Assembly (NCBI GenBank): GCA_035555315.1
Contig: DATMGU010000071.1
Coordinates: 1-64,000, forward strand
DNA: 64,000 nt
Direction: 5' to 3'
Source of the DNA: DATMGU01 sp035555315
GTDB taxonomy: Bacteria > Pseudomonadota > Alphaproteobacteria > ATCC43930 > CGMCC-115725
A model generated the notes under the pieces. That model ran no database searches and was not told the origin of the DNA. It worked only from the letters and a program-made list of their open reading frames with translations. This document shows, piece by piece, positions 36,647 to 47,465 of the stretch (position 1 is the stretch's first letter; each line of letters starts with the position of its first letter). Position numbers and translations under genes: made by a program.

Positions 36647-39600
36647 CGGTCGATTTCTCCATCGGCGCCCGGATCAGCCCGAGTACCCCCGCCAACGGGA
36701 TGTTGAGCCATCCCGGCCGGTTGGCCAGCTCGTAGCCGATCTCGTAAAACGCCTTCTCAAGCATGAACAGATGCAGCAGATCCTCGGCGGTCCGCGCGTC
36801 GTCGGGATAACTGGCGCACCCTTCGATCGTCCGACGATATCCCGATAGAAAGCCGCTTATGCTGCGCTGTGTCCACTCGGCCGCGAAGCGCTCAAGCATC
36901 TCGCGGGCGGCCGGCCGCAGGACGATGCCGTCGCGGACCGCGGCGGCGGCGGCGTAGTCGAACGACCGGACCATGCCGGCGACATCCCGCAGCGGCGAAT
37001 GCTTGAAGCGCCGTTCCTCGAGGCTGCGGCGCGGCTCGCCCTCGAAATCGATGATGACGAAGTCGTTATGCGCGACCAGGACTTGGCCCAGATGATAATC
37101 GCCATGGTAGCGGGTCTTGAGCGCGCCGCCGCTGCCCCGCCCGGCTGCCGCGATCCGGCCGAGGATGTCATCCCGCGCCGCCAATACCTGCAGGACCAGG
37201 GCCGCCACGGCGGGCTCAAGCGGCGGCGCCGCGTCCAGCCGCGCCGCCAAGGCCGCCAGCGTCTCTCGAACATCGGCGGCGATCTTGGTCGTCCAATCGA
37301 CCAGATCTTCCTGGCTGATGGGTTCCGGCGCGAAGGCCGCGTCCGCCGTCTCGGCCGGGCAGAGCGCCCTGTGCAGTTCGGCCGTTCTCTGCCCCAGGGT
37401 CTCGGCCAAGGTCATGAAGAAGCCATGGGGATCGACCGGCTCGGCCGCCACGCCGGGCGCCGCCGGGGTGGTCGGCGGCTGGACCATGGTCGCATCGTCG
37501 AACGTGCGCCGCAGATAATCCTGCACCCAACCCCAGGCGTCGCCCTGATTGCGCACGAAGCCGGTCAGCACGCCATAGGCCGTCGACACCCCCTCGGCAT
37601 CGATGGCCTCGATCGTCGCGAGCAGCGGCGGCGTCGCCGCGAAGCCCGCCTCCTCGGTCAGGAAGCGCGCCATCTCCACCTCTGGATGGATGCCGGTCTG
37701 CAGGCGGCGATATATTTTGAAGACCGCGTAATCTTCGATCAGCACCGAGGTGTTGGATTGTTCGGCACCCAGCCGGCGGACGATCGGCTGTTCCGGCGGA
37801 GGCGTCTGAGCGAAGACGCTGGTCGGCTGGAATCGCAGCTCGCCGCCATTGATCTGGATGGAACGCCGGTCGATTATCGCCGCCAGCAACGCCCGTACGA
37901 AGCCGTCCTGCGCGGTCGGATCATACAGCGCGCCTTCCGCGCGAAACCGCCGGACCTGCGCCATCGACTGTGGCAAGAGGGTGATCCGCGCCTCGCTGCC
38001 GGAGGCCCCCCAGATCAAGCCGAGCGGCAGCAGATACCGCTGCGAGGTTCCGTCGACGAACTGCACGTCGATGACCAGCAGCGCCCAACCGTCCGGGGCG
38101 TCTTGCGCGTTGAGCGCCGGCAGTTCCGCCGACCCCAAGATCCGGATGTCCAGGATCTGCCGGTCCTTGGCGCCATACCACCGCTGATTGGGTAGGAATG
38201 CCGGCAGGATATCGCGGCACAGGCTGGCCGCGCCATGCCCATCGACCAGGCTGCGCCAGCCGGCTGGCATGACCAGGGTGACAAAATCCGGCAAGGGCTC
38301 GGTCACCGTGGCGCCGTCGAAGAGGTGCGCCGGCTCGGTCAGCGCGAACCAGAAATAGCCGTGACCCTGCAGCGTCAATGAATAGGGTCGTTCGGCGATC
38401 GGCGGAAACTGGCTGCGGCCCAGCAACTCGATCGGCGTCCGGCCGCGCCAGGGCGACAGATCCAGCTCGACCGGTTGAGCGGAGCGCGACAGGTTGGCGA
38501 CGCACAGGATCACCGCCTCCTCGTGGATCCGGCAATAGGCGAGCACCTTGCGGTTGGTCGGGTAGAGAAAGCGCAAGGTGCCCCGGCCGAACGCCTGATG
38601 CGCCGTGCGCACGGCGATGAGCCGCCGCATGTGATTGAGGAGCGAGGATGACGACTGGCTCTGCGCCTCGACATTGACCGCCTGGAAACCGTAAAGCGGG
38701 TCCATGACCGGCGGCAGGAACAGCCGGGCCGGGTCGGCGCGGGAAAACCCGCCATTGCGGTCCGGCGACCATTGCATCGGCGTGCGCACACCATCTCGGT
38801 CGCCCAGGAAGACATTGTCGCCCATGCCGAGCTCATCCCCGTAATACAGCACGGGTGTGCCCGGCATCGACAGCAACAACCCGTTCAGCAGGTCGATGCG
38901 CCGGCGGTCATTCTCCATCAGCGGCGCCAGCCGGCGCCGGATGCCGAGGTTGATCCGCATGCGCGGATCGGAGGCATAGAAGTTCCACAGGTAATCGCGT
39001 TCCCGGTCGGTCACCATCTCGAGCGTCAGCTCGTCGTGGTTCCGCAGGAAGATCGCCCATTGGCAATTGGCCGGAATATCCGGCGTCTGCCGCATGATAT
39101 CGGTGATCGGCAGGCGATCCTCCTGCGCCACCGCCATATAAAGGCGCGGCATCAACGGAAAATGGAACGCCATGTGGCATTCGTCGCCAGCGCCGAAATA
39201 CGGCAGCACGTCCTCGGGCCATTGATTGGCCTCGGCCAGCAACATCTTGTTCGGATAGGTGCTGTCGATCTCGGCACGCAGGCCCTTTAGAATGGCATGG
39301 CTTTCCGGCAGGTTTTCGTTGTTGGTGCCTTCCCGCTCGACCAGATACGGCACCGCGTCGAGCCGCAACCCGTCGACGCCTTGATCGAGCCAGAACTTCA
39401 TGACGTCGGTGACGGCGCGCACGACCCTCGGATTGTCGAAATTCAGGTCCGGCTGGTGGCTGTAGAAGCGGTGCCAGTAATACGCCTTGGCGACCGGATC
39501 CCACGCCCAATTGGATTTCTCGGTGTCGAGAAAGATGATCCGCGTGCCCTGGAATTTCTTGTCCGTGTCGCTCCAGACGTAGAAATCCCGGTGGGACGAG

Positions 39601-39968
39601 TCGGGCCGCGCCGCGCGGGCGCGCTGGAACCAGGGATGCTGGTCCGAGGTGTGATTGATGACCAACTCGGTGATCAGCCGCAAGCCACGCCGATGCGCCT
39701 CGCGCACGAAATGCTTGAAATCGGCCATCGTGCCGTAGGCCGGGTTGATCGACCGGTAATCGGCGATGTCGTAGCCGTCATCCTTCAGCGGCGAAGGATA
39801 GAACGGCAGCAGCCACAACGTCGTCACCCCAAGATCCTTGAGGTAATCGAGCTTTGCCGTCAGCCCGACGAAATCGCCGATGCCGTCGTCATTGCCATCG
39901 AAGAAGGCTTTGACGTGCAGTTGATAGATGATCGCGTCTTTGTACCAGGTGGGATCGTTCGGCAGCAT
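36630..39968 (-). CDS. treS: Trehalose synthase fused to maltokinase
   Basis: 1,112 residues from ATG at 39968; the open frame extends 102 codons further but that part has no similarity and overlaps the glgE end. Residues 1-550 are TreS (GH13): [54 protein letters not shown] (nucleophile) and [12 protein letters not shown] (acid/base). Residues about 660-1110 are a maltokinase of the Pep2/Mak type, with [20 protein letters not shown] and DFEGEP as kinase catalytic and metal-binding motifs. TreS interconverts trehalose and maltose and the kinase phosphorylates maltose to maltose-1-phosphate, channelling trehalose to GlgE. No protein-level damage is visible. Confidence 0.95.
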   Translation of the reverse strand: MLPNDPTWYKDAIIYQLHVKAFFDGNDDGIGDFVGLTAKLDYLKDLGVTTLWLLPFYPSPLKDDGYDIADYRSINPAYGTMADFKHFVREAHRRGLRLITELVINHTSDQHPWFQRARAARPDSSHRDFYVWSDTDKKFQGTRIIFLDTEKSNWAWDPVAKAYYWHRFYSHQPDLNFDNPRVVRAVTDVMKFWLDQGVDGLRLDAVPYLVEREGTNNENLPESHAILKGLRAEIDSTYPNKMLLAEANQWPEDVLPYFGAGDECHMAFHFPLMPRLYMAVAQEDRLPITDIMRQTPDIPANCQWAIFLRNHDELTLEMVTDRERDYLWNFYASDPRMRINLGIRRRLAPLMENDRRRIDLLNGLLLSMPGTPVLYYGDELGMGDNVFLGDRDGVRTPMQWSPDRNGGFSRADPARLFLPPVMDPLYGFQAVNVEAQSQSSSSLLNHMRRLIAVRTAHQAFGRGTLRFLYPTNRKVLAYCRIHEEAVILCVANLSRSAQPVELDLSPWRGRTPIELLGRSQFPPIAERPYSLTLQGHGYFWFALTEPAHLFDGATVTEPLPDFVTLVMPAGWRSLVDGHGAASLCRDILPAFLPNQRWYGAKDRQILDIRILGSAELPALNAQDAPDGWALLVIDVQFVDGTSQRYLLPLGLIWGASGSEARITLLPQSMAQVRRFRAEGALYDPTAQDGFVRALLAAIIDRRSIQINGGELRFQPTSVFAQTPPPEQPIVRRLGAEQSNTSVLIEDYAVFKIYRRLQTGIHPEVEMARFLTEEAGFAATPPLLATIEAIDAEGVSTAYGVLTGFVRNQGDAWGWVQDYLRRTFDDATMVQPPTTPAAPGVAAEPVDPHGFFMTLAETLGQRTAELHRALCPAETADAAFAPEPISQEDLVDWTTKIAADVRETLAALAARLDAAPPLEPAVAALVLQVLAARDDILGRIAAAGRGSGGALKTRYHGDYHLGQVLVAHNDFVIIDFEGEPRRSLEERRFKHSPLRDVAGMVRSFDYAAAAAVRDGIVLRPAAREMLERFAAEWTQRSISGFLSGYRRTIEGCASYPDDARTAEDLLHLFMLEKAFYEIGYELANRPGWLNIPLAGVLGLIRAPMEKSTDDQAS

Positions 39969-40030
39969 GATCGCCTTGCGAAAAAACGTCGGAATCGGGG
40001 GGACGGTAGCGGGAGCGTTGACGTCGCACG

Positions 40031-42058
40031 CTATGAATGAACGCGGAATACCATCGCCGGGTTCACGAAGGGATCGAGCGTCAGAAAGAGCCTGGGCTCG
40101 CGCCAGGTGGCGCGGGTCGCGGTCAGCACCTCTTCGACCTCGATCGGCCCCGCCGCCAGATCCCCTGTCAGATCGGCGGGCAGGTCGAGGACACATTCCG
40201 CCGCGACGCCGGGATCCAGATTGACCACCACCAGCACCTTGTCCGTGCCATCCGGGGTAGCCTTGCCGTAACACAGCACCTGCTCATGGGCGACCGGATA
40301 GAAGGTGAGATTGGTTAAGAGCTGCAACGCCGGGCTGGAGCGCCGCAAGGCGTTCAGCCGGGCGATATCCTGCTTGATGTTGCCGGGCCGGTCCCAATCC
40401 CACACCTTGTAATCGTATTTCTCGCTCTCGGCGTATTCCTCCTTGCTCGGCACCGCCGCGTTCTCGCATAGCTCGAAACCGTTATAGATGCCGTACAGCG
40501 GCGACAGCGTCGCCGCCAGCACCAGCCGGATGCGGAACGCCGGCCGGCCACCGGTTTGCAGAAATGCCGGCAGGATATCCGGCGTGTTGGCGAAGAAATG
40601 CGGCCGGTAATATTCCGCCATGGGCGTCTGGGTGAGTTCGGTCATGTACTCGACCAGCTCAGCCTTGGTGTTGCGCCAGGTGAAGTAGGTATACGATTGG
40701 CTGAAGCCGATCTTGGCCAGATGTTTCATCATCTTGGGTCGGGTGAACGCCTCGGCCAGGAACAGCGCGTCGGGATAGCGCGCCTGCACCTCGTGGATCA
40801 GCCACGCCCAGAAGGCGGTCGGCTTGGTATGGGGGTTGTCGACGCGGAACAGCCGGACACCTTGATCCGCCCAGAACAGCACGGCGTCGCGCAACGCCGC
40901 CCAAAGCCCTCTCCAATCCGGCTGATCGAATTCCAGATTGACGATGTCCTCGTATTTCTTGGGCGGGTTCTCGGCGAATTTGATGCTGCCGTCCGACCGG
41001 TATTTGAACCAGTTCGGATGCTCGCGCAGCCAGGGATGGTCCGGCGAACACTGCACGGCGAAGTCCAGCGCCACCTCCATCCCATGGCAGTGCGCCGCGG
41101 CCAGGAAGGTCCCGAAATCGTCCAGCGTACCGAATTCCGGATGCAACGCGGTGTGCCCGCCTTCGGCACCGCCGATCGCGTAGGGGCTGCCGGGATCGTT
41201 CGGTCCGGCGACCAGGCTGTTGCCCGGCCCCTTGCGGTTGGTCCGGCCGATCGGGTGGATCGGCACGAAATATACGACATCGAAGCCCATCGCCTCGATC
41301 TCCGGTAGCCGCGCGGCGCAATCGAGAAAGGTTGCGTGTCGACCAGGCACGGTGCCCTGGCTGCGTGGGAACATCTCGTACCACGACGCGAAACGCGCCG
41401 CCGGGCGATCGACCACGACGGTCAATTCCGGTTCATAGACGCCGAGATCGGAACGGTCCGGCGCCCGCGCCACCAGCTGGGCGACCGGTGGCGCCAGCAG
41501 GATGTCGGCGCGGACGTCATCCGTCGCCGCCGCATCGGCCATCCGGACGACGGCAAGCAGTTCCCGGCGATCGGCGGGGGCGGCCCGCTCGGCCGCCTCC
41601 TCGATCATCCGGCGCCCCTCGGCAAGCTCCAGCCCGACCGGCTGGCCCGCCGCCCGTTTCTTTCCGACCTCGTCGAGCCAGGAGGCGAAGTGATCGGTCC
41701 ACGCCTCCACCGTGTACCGCGTCTCTCCCATCGTCTCGAGAGCGACGCGACCGACCCAACGGTCGTTGTCGAACAAATGCATCGGCACGCGGATCCACTG
41801 ATCGTTGTCCGACGAATCGGCACGGGACCGATCGATAGAGGACTGTTCGATACCGGCCGCCTTGATCTTCAAGCACGCTGAAAGCTTGTCGTGGCCGTCA
41901 CGGAAGATATCCGCCCAGACCTCCAGCGTTTCGCCGACGATCCGCTTGATCGGATGACGCCCACCATCGATCTCCGGCCAGACATCCTCGATGACGATAC
42001 GGGACGGCGGTTGATCGGTTGTGGTCGAACCACCGATAGGCCGGCCGGGCATCACCAT
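40031..42058 (-). CDS. glgE: Alpha-1,4-glucan:maltose-1-phosphate maltosyltransferase
   Basis: About 675 residues from ATG at 42058, preceded by AGGATCGG; a TTG 15 codons upstream is less likely. N-terminal domain with [20 protein letters not shown], then the GH13_3 barrel: [52 protein letters not shown] (nucleophile Asp) and [14 protein letters not shown] (Glu). The NPHTKP and QCSPDHPW motifs are specific to GlgE. It adds maltose units from maltose-1-phosphate to growing alpha-glucan. It follows the sigma factor gene by about 50 bases and precedes treS-maltokinase, which makes its substrate. Confidence 0.96.
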   Translation of the reverse strand: MVMPGRPIGGSTTTDQPPSRIVIEDVWPEIDGGRHPIKRIVGETLEVWADIFRDGHDKLSACLKIKAAGIEQSSIDRSRADSSDNDQWIRVPMHLFDNDRWVGRVALETMGETRYTVEAWTDHFASWLDEVGKKRAAGQPVGLELAEGRRMIEEAAERAAPADRRELLAVVRMADAAATDDVRADILLAPPVAQLVARAPDRSDLGVYEPELTVVVDRPAARFASWYEMFPRSQGTVPGRHATFLDCAARLPEIEAMGFDVVYFVPIHPIGRTNRKGPGNSLVAGPNDPGSPYAIGGAEGGHTALHPEFGTLDDFGTFLAAAHCHGMEVALDFAVQCSPDHPWLREHPNWFKYRSDGSIKFAENPPKKYEDIVNLEFDQPDWRGLWAALRDAVLFWADQGVRLFRVDNPHTKPTAFWAWLIHEVQARYPDALFLAEAFTRPKMMKHLAKIGFSQSYTYFTWRNTKAELVEYMTELTQTPMAEYYRPHFFANTPDILPAFLQTGGRPAFRIRLVLAATLSPLYGIYNGFELCENAAVPSKEEYAESEKYDYKVWDWDRPGNIKQDIARLNALRRSSPALQLLTNLTFYPVAHEQVLCYGKATPDGTDKVLVVVNLDPGVAAECVLDLPADLTGDLAAGPIEVEEVLTATRATWREPRLFLTLDPFVNPAMVFRVHS

Positions 42059-42108
42059 GTTTCCGATCCTGGGTTTCCCATCCTGGCTCCTCCGTTCGGG
42101 CAATTCCG

Positions 42109-42708
42109 TCAGACCGGAGCATACCCCTCGCTGACCCGCTGTGCGCGGGGCCGGAGATAATCGCCGATCGTGAAGTGTGTCGCCTGCCGGCGCTTCGTCC
42201 GCGCGACCACGTCATCGTCGTTAACGGTCATGTCCATCAAATGTCGCAACGTCTCTCGTCCTCGCGACAGGCGGGATCGCACGGTTCCTATCGGTATGTC
42301 GAGAACGCTGGCGACTTCCTCGTAGCGCATCCCCTCCAGCCCGACGAGGAGAACCACCGAACGCTGATCATCCGGCAGCATGCCTAGCGAGCGCTCGAGG
42401 TCGCGTAGCTCGAGGCTCGCGGTTTGGGTGGGGCCGAGGGCCGGCGCCGGTTCGACATCATCATCGATCATCACGGAAATGCCCTCGCGGACGGCACGGC
42501 GCACCTGGTTCACATATTGGTTATGGAGAATGGTGAACAGCCAGGCCCGAAGATCGGTGCCGGCTTGCCAGAGATGCGATTTGGCGAGGGCGCGAACCAG
42601 GCAATCCTGCACCAAATCATCGGCGGCGATCGGGTCGTGGCTCAGAGCGCGAGCATAGCGGCGAAGCCGCGGGATGTGGTGCTGAATGAGCTGGCCGAAT
42701 TCTTCCAT
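42109..42708 (-). CDS. ECF-type sigma-70 factor heading the trehalose/glucan operon
   Basis: 199 residues. Region 2 spans about 12-80 (IPRLRRYARALSHDPIAADDLVQD, then LRAWLFTILHNQYVN) and region 4 about 105-160 (LPDDQRSVVLLVGLEGMRYEEVASVLDIPIGTVRSRLSRG). There is no region 3, so it is an extracytoplasmic-function sigma factor. A basic C-terminal extension of about 35 residues follows. It should direct RNA polymerase to specific promoters under stress or nutrient signals. It lies directly ahead of glgE on the same strand and divergent from an anti-sigma-like mini-gene, so regulation of trehalose and alpha-glucan metabolism by this factor is likely but inferred. Confidence 0.9.
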   Translation of the reverse strand: MEEFGQLIQHHIPRLRRYARALSHDPIAADDLVQDCLVRALAKSHLWQAGTDLRAWLFTILHNQYVNQVRRAVREGISVMIDDDVEPAPALGPTQTASLELRDLERSLGMLPDDQRSVVLLVGLEGMRYEEVASVLDIPIGTVRSRLSRGRETLRHLMDMTVNDDDVVARTKRRQATHFTIGDYLRPRAQRVSEGYAPV

Positions 42709-43285
42709 TTCCTGCTCCTGATCCTAGAGATCGTTTGAGAATGCGGCGGGACGCGAGTGCAAATCCTAAGGTTGAGCAGAATCGTGTAGCCCCATCAATG
42801 TAGGATAGAGGCGGGTTTCAGGCATGGCTTTCCTGTGAAACTCAGTAAAAATATGTAACGAAACGTAATATTGGAAAGATACGCGGCGGACCGGACATTT
42901 TTGCGACCGACTCCAAGCCTCATGCCCACCGCCATCATTCGGCGATTCTTTTCCGATCCTGAGGATCATCCAGCCTATTTTTTCGCAACCGATGACTGAC
43001 CCCCGCGACTCCTGTGGAAAAAGTCGTTCAATCATCAAGCAATGGAAGGGAGAACAGACAATTTCGGGCGTGGCTCCCCGCGAAGAAGACCACCGGAACA
43101 ACCGTTTTCCGCCTGAGTCAAAAAAATGTCGTCCAGGCGGCGGAACCTCTGCTATTTCGCCCCGTTTGTAACATTATGTGTCTAAGTTCACTGGATAAGG
43201 GCCGCGTCCGCGGCGATCGATCCCGACCAAGTGTGCTTCGCCGTAGCGTTTATTGGGCCGATCGCCCGCCGGGATGGAGAATGTG
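42709..43285. other. 577-bp divergent region between the sigma factor and anti-sigma-like genes
   Basis: Contains no convincing gene. It should hold the promoter of the whole sigma-glgE-tre operon on the minus strand; no EcfG-type motif is seen in that direction. An AT-rich patch near 42830-42900 is the likeliest promoter zone. In the plus direction a clear EcfG-like promoter is listed separately. Confidence 0.5.
43142..43166 (+). promoter_or_regulatory. EcfG-type (general stress response) promoter
   Basis: GGAAC at 43142-43146 and CGTT at 43163-43166, separated by 16 bases, match the alphaproteobacterial EcfG consensus GGAAC-N16/17-CGTT exactly. The site is about 120 bases upstream of the anti-sigma-like gene at 43286 and correctly oriented. 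Confidence 0.6.
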
Positions 43286-43546
43286 ATGACCGTCAAGATG
43301 AGCGTCGTTATCACCGACAGCGATCTTAACGCTTACCTCGATGGTGAGTTGGATCCCGTGCAGGCGGTGGCCGTCGCGGCGTCAGCCTGGAACAGCCCGA
43401 CGGCATCGGCCAAATTGAGGGCGTATCGGCACCAGGCCACCGGACTTCAGGCGCTCTTCACGAATATCTTGGACGAGCCGGTTCCGGCGCGCTTGACCCG
43501 GATTACCCGTTCCCACGACCGCGCGAAGCACACCGTGGTGAAGTGA
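43286..43546 (+). CDS. Small anti-sigma-factor-like protein without a membrane anchor
   Basis: 86 residues from ATG at 43286, with GGAG 6 bases upstream. TDSDLNAYLDGELDPVQAVA followed by SPTASAKLRAYRHQATGLQALFTNILDEPVPARL is the N-terminal pattern of anti-sigma factors that bind ECF sigma factors (DGEL motif, helical bundle, then VPxRL). Typical members continue with a transmembrane helix and periplasmic domain; this one ends with a basic tail, so it would be a soluble inhibitor. No zinc-binding HxxxCxxC is present. It is divergent from the ECF sigma gene, its likely partner. Confidence 0.65.
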   Translation: MTVKMSVVITDSDLNAYLDGELDPVQAVAVAASAWNSPTASAKLRAYRHQATGLQALFTNILDEPVPARLTRITRSHDRAKHTVVK

Positions 43547-44021
43547 CGGCTCGACACTCGATCCCCCCGGCTGTATAAGAAATTTACCGATCCTTTGCGC
43601 GGCTCGCGCGTCGGCGAGCTTGCGGTTGAAGCCGGAGTTCACGGGAAGAGTGGCGATGTCGTCCATCGAATCGCCGGTTGATCGGGATCGGACACTTTAA
43701 ATCTTATCTTCGCCAGCGGCTGGGTCATGGACCGGCGTCGCGAAGGTTTGTCCCCAAGCGACGAAAATCCTTATCGATGCAGCCGTGGATTGCAATTCGC
43801 ATTTCGCGCACGTCGCAGTTGCGGAACCGAATAGTTATAAACACCAAACAATTCACCTCAAACTATCAAGTTGTGATGTAATCGCCCGATGTCCGTGGCG
43901 GACAAATCGTGTAATGAATTGTATCTGCTGTAAAAACGATTTACAGAGTATGCTGGTGAAAAATGCGTTGGGGAACGGATAGTATGGCACCGCGAATGAC
44001 CGCCCGGGCGGCCGCACATCG
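43547..44021. other. 475-bp non-coding region upstream of the response regulator
   Basis: No gene supported; short open frames lack ribosome binding sites and family resemblance. From about 43790 to 43980 the sequence turns AT-rich (for example TTATAAACACC and CTGTAAAAACG), which is where the promoter of the response regulator should lie. Confidence 0.4.
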
Positions 44022-44741
44022 ATGATGAACACCGATCACATACTGATCGTCGATGATCACGAAGATATCTGCGAGCTGGTGCAAAACTATCTGAGCGGCG
44101 AAGGCTACAGAGTCACCGCCGCGCATGACGGTCCGTCGATGCGGCGCGCGATGGCGCTAACGCCGGTCGATCTCGTGCTGTTGGACCTGATGCTGCCGGG
44201 TGAGGACGGCTTGACCTTGGCCCGCCGGCTGCGCGAGGAATCCAGCATCGGCATCATCATTTTGACCGGCCGCGGCGAGACCGTGGACCGGATTATCGGC
44301 CTGGAAATGGGCGCCGACGACTATCTGCCGAAGCCCTTTCACTTGCGGGAGTTGCTCGCCCGGGTGAAGAGCGTGCTGCGCCGCGCCTCCGACCGTACCG
44401 TAAAGCCAGGCGCCGCCGCGCAAGCGGCCGCCGTGTTCGCCGGTTGGCGTCTGGATCTGGCAACCCGCCAGCTGCTATCGCCCGCCGGTAGCGAGGTTCG
44501 TCTGACGACAGGCGAGTTCGATCTTCTGGCCGCCTTCGTCGCCAACGCCAATCAAGTCCTGAGCCGCGACCGGCTGCTCGATCTGGCGCGCAACCGCGAG
44601 GCCGGACCGTTCGACCGGACGATCGACGTCCAAGTCGGTCGGTTGCGCCGCAAGCTGGAAGACGATCCGCAGAACCCAACGCTGATCAAGACCGTGCGCG
44701 GTACCGGCTATATCTTCACCCCACCGATCGAGGTTGGCTGA
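44022..44741 (+). CDS. OmpR/PhoB-family response regulator, orphan
   Basis: 239 residues. The receiver domain (5-118) has acidic pair DD in ILIVDDHEDI, phospho-acceptor Asp in VLLDLMLPGEDG, Thr in ILTGRGE and Lys in DDYLPKPF. The winged-helix domain (about 140-235) has LTTGEFDLLAAFVANANQVLSRDRLLD and RTIDVQVGRLRRKLEDD followed by VRGTGYIF. All switch residues are present, so it should be phosphorylated and bind DNA. No histidine kinase gene lies beside it. Convergent with the UDP-sugar dehydrogenase gene, 19 bases away. Confidence 0.94.
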   Translation: MMNTDHILIVDDHEDICELVQNYLSGEGYRVTAAHDGPSMRRAMALTPVDLVLLDLMLPGEDGLTLARRLREESSIGIIILTGRGETVDRIIGLEMGADDYLPKPFHLRELLARVKSVLRRASDRTVKPGAAAQAAAVFAGWRLDLATRQLLSPAGSEVRLTTGEFDLLAAFVANANQVLSRDRLLDLARNREAGPFDRTIDVQVGRLRRKLEDDPQNPTLIKTVRGTGYIFTPPIEVG

Positions 44742-44760
44742 CTTCGGAGGTTAGCTGGCC

Positions 44761-46041
44761 TCACAGGCTCCAATAGGCGATATCGGAACGCATCGCCGCG
44801 GGGTCCAAGACACCTTTGACATCGGCCAAGACGCCGCCGAACGCCACCATCTCCACCAGCGCCGCGGTCCCCATGGCGAGGTATTGGCGATGCGGCACCG
44901 CCAGGATCAACGCGTCGAGCGGCCCCAACTGATCGAGCGCCGTCAAGTCGACCCCACACAACTGGCGGGCCTCGACCGGATCGGCACTCGGGTCGTGCAC
45001 CAGGGCGTGGATGCCGAATTCGGATAATTCCGAGAGGATATCGGGCACGCGGCTGTTGCGCAGGTCGCCGACATCTTCCTTGAAGGTCAGGCCCAGAACG
45101 GCGACCCGGGCGCCGGTCAACGGCCGGCCGACCCGTGTCAGCGATTTCAGCACGCGCTGCGCCACGAACCGTCCCATGCCGTCATTGATCCGTCTGCCCG
45201 CCAGAATGACCTCGGGCGTATAGCCGGCCGCCTCGGCGCGAGCGGTCAGATAATACGGGTCGACGCCGATGCAATGGCCGCCCACCAGCCCCGGCGTGAA
45301 ACCCAGGAAATTCCATTTCGTCCGAGCCGCCGCCAGGACATCGCGAGTCGACAGCCCCAGGCGATCGAAAATCATCGCCAACTCGTTCATCAAGGCGATG
45401 TTGAGGTCGCGCTGGGTATTTTCGATGACCTTGGCCGCCTCGGCAACCTGGATCGAGGGCGCGCGGTGCAGCCCGGCGGGCACGATCGGGCCATAGACCG
45501 CCACGACCCGATCCAGCGTGGCTTGATCCTCCGCGGAGACGATTTTGACGACGCGGGCCAGGCTGTGGTCCCGATCGCCGGGGTTGATCCGCTCCGGCGA
45601 GTAGCCGACGTGAAAATCCCGTCCCGGCTCCAAGCCGGAAGCCGCCGCCAGGATCGGCCGGCAGATTCCCTCGGTAAGGCCGGGAAAGACCGTGGATTCG
45701 TACACCACCACGCCGCCCGGCCGCAGCGCCCGCCCGACGGTAGCGCTTGCCCGGCGGAGCGCGTCGAGGTCCGGCCGGTGTTCGGCATCGATCGGCGTCG
45801 GCACCGTCACGATGAAGAAAGTAGCGCCGGCCAGGCTTTCCGGGTCATCGCTCACCGTGAGACGGGATGCCGTGAGATCGGCCTGATCGACCGTCTCGGT
45901 TCGGTCGAAGCCGCGCCGCAACTCGCTCACGCGCTGGGTCGAGACATCGAACCCGACGACGGCCCCAAAATGCTGTGCCAAGGCCACCGCCACGGGCAAC
46001 CCGACATATCCCAAACCGATAACCGCAAGACGCTCGCTCAT
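44761..46041 (-). CDS. Nucleotide sugar dehydrogenase (UDP-N-acetylhexosamine 6-dehydrogenase type)
   Basis: 426 residues. Rossmann motif VIGLGYVGLPVAVALA at the start, VTVPTPID near 85, YESTVFPGLTE near 115, EAAKVIENTQRDLNIALMNE near 200, catalytic Cys in GGHCIGVDPYYLT near 265, and a C-terminal UDP-binding domain with LGLTFKEDVGDLRNSRV. The order and the FTPGLVGGHCIGVDPYYL motif fit the WbpA/TviB group, which oxidises UDP-GlcNAc or UDP-GalNAc to the uronic acid for capsule or O-antigen. No glycosyltransferases adjoin it. Confidence 0.88.
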   Translation of the reverse strand: MSERLAVIGLGYVGLPVAVALAQHFGAVVGFDVSTQRVSELRRGFDRTETVDQADLTASRLTVSDDPESLAGATFFIVTVPTPIDAEHRPDLDALRRASATVGRALRPGGVVVYESTVFPGLTEGICRPILAAASGLEPGRDFHVGYSPERINPGDRDHSLARVVKIVSAEDQATLDRVVAVYGPIVPAGLHRAPSIQVAEAAKVIENTQRDLNIALMNELAMIFDRLGLSTRDVLAAARTKWNFLGFTPGLVGGHCIGVDPYYLTARAEAAGYTPEVILAGRRINDGMGRFVAQRVLKSLTRVGRPLTGARVAVLGLTFKEDVGDLRNSRVPDILSELSEFGIHALVHDPSADPVEARQLCGVDLTALDQLGPLDALILAVPHRQYLAMGTAALVEMVAFGGVLADVKGVLDPAAMRSDIAYWSL

Positions 46042-46188
46042 GATGGCACCCTAGCCGAGCCGCGTGAGGCGACAATCATTATCTGGATCCCGGCAGCCTG
46101 CCATTATCGGGTCGGGCCTGCCATTATGTGGTCGGCTTGCATAAATACGCTGCAGCCGATCGCGCGGATGCCGCGTATGATGGGCGAG

Positions 46189-46641
46189 ATGACGGTAGAG
46201 ACGGGCATCGACACGAGCAACTCGGCTTGGCGCCAGCGCGGTGAGCCCGATCCCGTCGACATCCATGTCGGCGGGCGGATTCGCATGCGCAGAATTTTGC
46301 TCGGAAAGAGTCAGGAAACCGTCGCCGCCCAAGTCGGTGTCAGCTTTCAGCAGCTGCAAAAATATGAAAGCGGCGCGAACCGGGTAAGCGCCAGCCGGCT
46401 GTTCGATGTGGCTCATATACTCTCGGCGCCGGTCTCGTTCTTCTTTGACGACATGCCGCCGGAACTGGCTGGCCCGGCCGATTTGGCATCCGCCAGGGAC
46501 AAGCCGTCGGCCAACCTCGCCATGACCGACCGTGTTACCCTCGATCTCATCCGGGATTTCCACCGCATCCCAACGGCGCAGCAGCGGCGCTGCATCCTGG
46601 ATCTCGTCCGGGCGATCGCCGAAGGCAATCCCCCTACGTGA
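46189..46641 (+). CDS. XRE-family helix-turn-helix regulator
   Basis: 150 residues. HVGGRIRMRRILLGKSQETVAAQVGVSFQQLQKYESGANRVSASRLFDVAHIL (about residues 26-78) is a canonical lambda-repressor-like HTH, followed by PVSFFFDDMP and a C-terminal helical region that probably dimerises. Similar soluble XRE proteins are common in alphaproteobacteria and regulate diverse genes. Upstream ATGs at 46168 and nearby are open; the start at 46189 is a choice without a strong ribosome binding site. It is divergent from the UDP-sugar dehydrogenase gene with about 150 bases between. Confidence 0.85.
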   Translation: MTVETGIDTSNSAWRQRGEPDPVDIHVGGRIRMRRILLGKSQETVAAQVGVSFQQLQKYESGANRVSASRLFDVAHILSAPVSFFFDDMPPELAGPADLASARDKPSANLAMTDRVTLDLIRDFHRIPTAQQRRCILDLVRAIAEGNPPT

Positions 46642-46897
46642 CCGATATCGATCGCGCCCAGTCTTCGCGCCGGGGCGTAACGATGCCGTTTCATAGCCGA
46701 GGGTGCATCGCGCAAGCATTGAAACTAGGGTGCGCTCACCCCGCGTCGCTCAGGTTTCTTCTCTCGGGCGCGGGGATGTCTAACGGCGTTGGCTCGTACC
46801 TATATCGACCGGTCATCATTTCGCCATGACGTCGTCCGACGGTACGGGGAAGCAATGACGCCGGGGGTCCCGCGGGATCCATTGCAAGCGGGGTATA

Positions 46898-47041
46898 ATG
46901 GCGATAATTCGGATGATCTGCGGGCTGGTCATCGTTTGGACGCTCGTGGCGATCGTCGAGACCGCCGGCGGCCAAATTCTGCCGCGCGATGTCGGCCACG
47001 AGCAGTTGCTCTCCCGGACAGCCTTGAGCGAGGCGCATTAG
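46898..47041 (+). CDS. Possible 47-residue secreted or membrane mini-protein
   Basis: ATG at 46898 follows AAGCGGGG. The peptide starts MAIIRMICGLVIVWTLVAIV, a basic-hydrophobic segment resembling a signal peptide or membrane anchor, then ETAGGQILPRDVGHEQLLSR and ends SEAH. No family is recognised. The only support is the hydrophobic segment and a plausible start; it could be chance in an 824-bp gap between the XRE and OmpA-like genes. Confidence 0.25.
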   Translation: MAIIRMICGLVIVWTLVAIVETAGGQILPRDVGHEQLLSRTALSEAH

Positions 47042-47042
47042 G

Positions 47043-47465
47043 CCTTGAACTGAGCGTCGAACGAAGCCGCGCGTCAGGCCCTGAACTCGGCCCATGGTCG
47101 GTTAGGTCATGTCACGGCGGCACCTATCCGCCGCCGGTAGGGCAGGCCCGCGCCGGTTCAAGAAGCAAATTCCTCAAAAAAGCGATATTTTCTCAACCGG
47201 CCCGTGAACAAACCCCAATCTCAGGTGTTGTAGCTTCGGATCCGACAATCGTATCCGACACAAGCGACGTCGCGACCGTGTCAACACGCCCGAACAGAGA
47301 CCGCGAACCCCGCCGAGTTTGACTTTTACGCAACACTGGCAGAAAAAAATAGTTCGGACACCATCGTGACGTACAAAACCGCGCGCTTTAACGTTACATA
47401 CCCGATGAGTTCTGGCTTATAACTCGTTCCCGCGCTTGGAATTTCAAACCGAGGATGTCAATCAA
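47043..47465. other. 423-bp upstream region of the OmpA-like gene
   Basis: No gene seen. The last 130 bases become AT-rich, with TATAAC at about 47419 and a weak TTACAT 18 bases before it as a possible promoter for the OmpA-like gene. The part from 46642 to 46897, before the mini-ORF, likewise shows nothing recognisable. Confidence 0.35.

Noticed and set aside
39969..40274. 102-codon N-terminal extension of TreS-maltokinase
   Set aside because: Low-complexity translation overlapping the glgE 3-prime end; TreS similarity begins at ATG 39968.
46789..47322. 177-codon plus-strand frame between the XRE and OmpA-like genes
   Set aside because: Arg-rich, no domain, no ribosome binding site; a shorter frame at 46898 with a hydrophobic start is marginally better.
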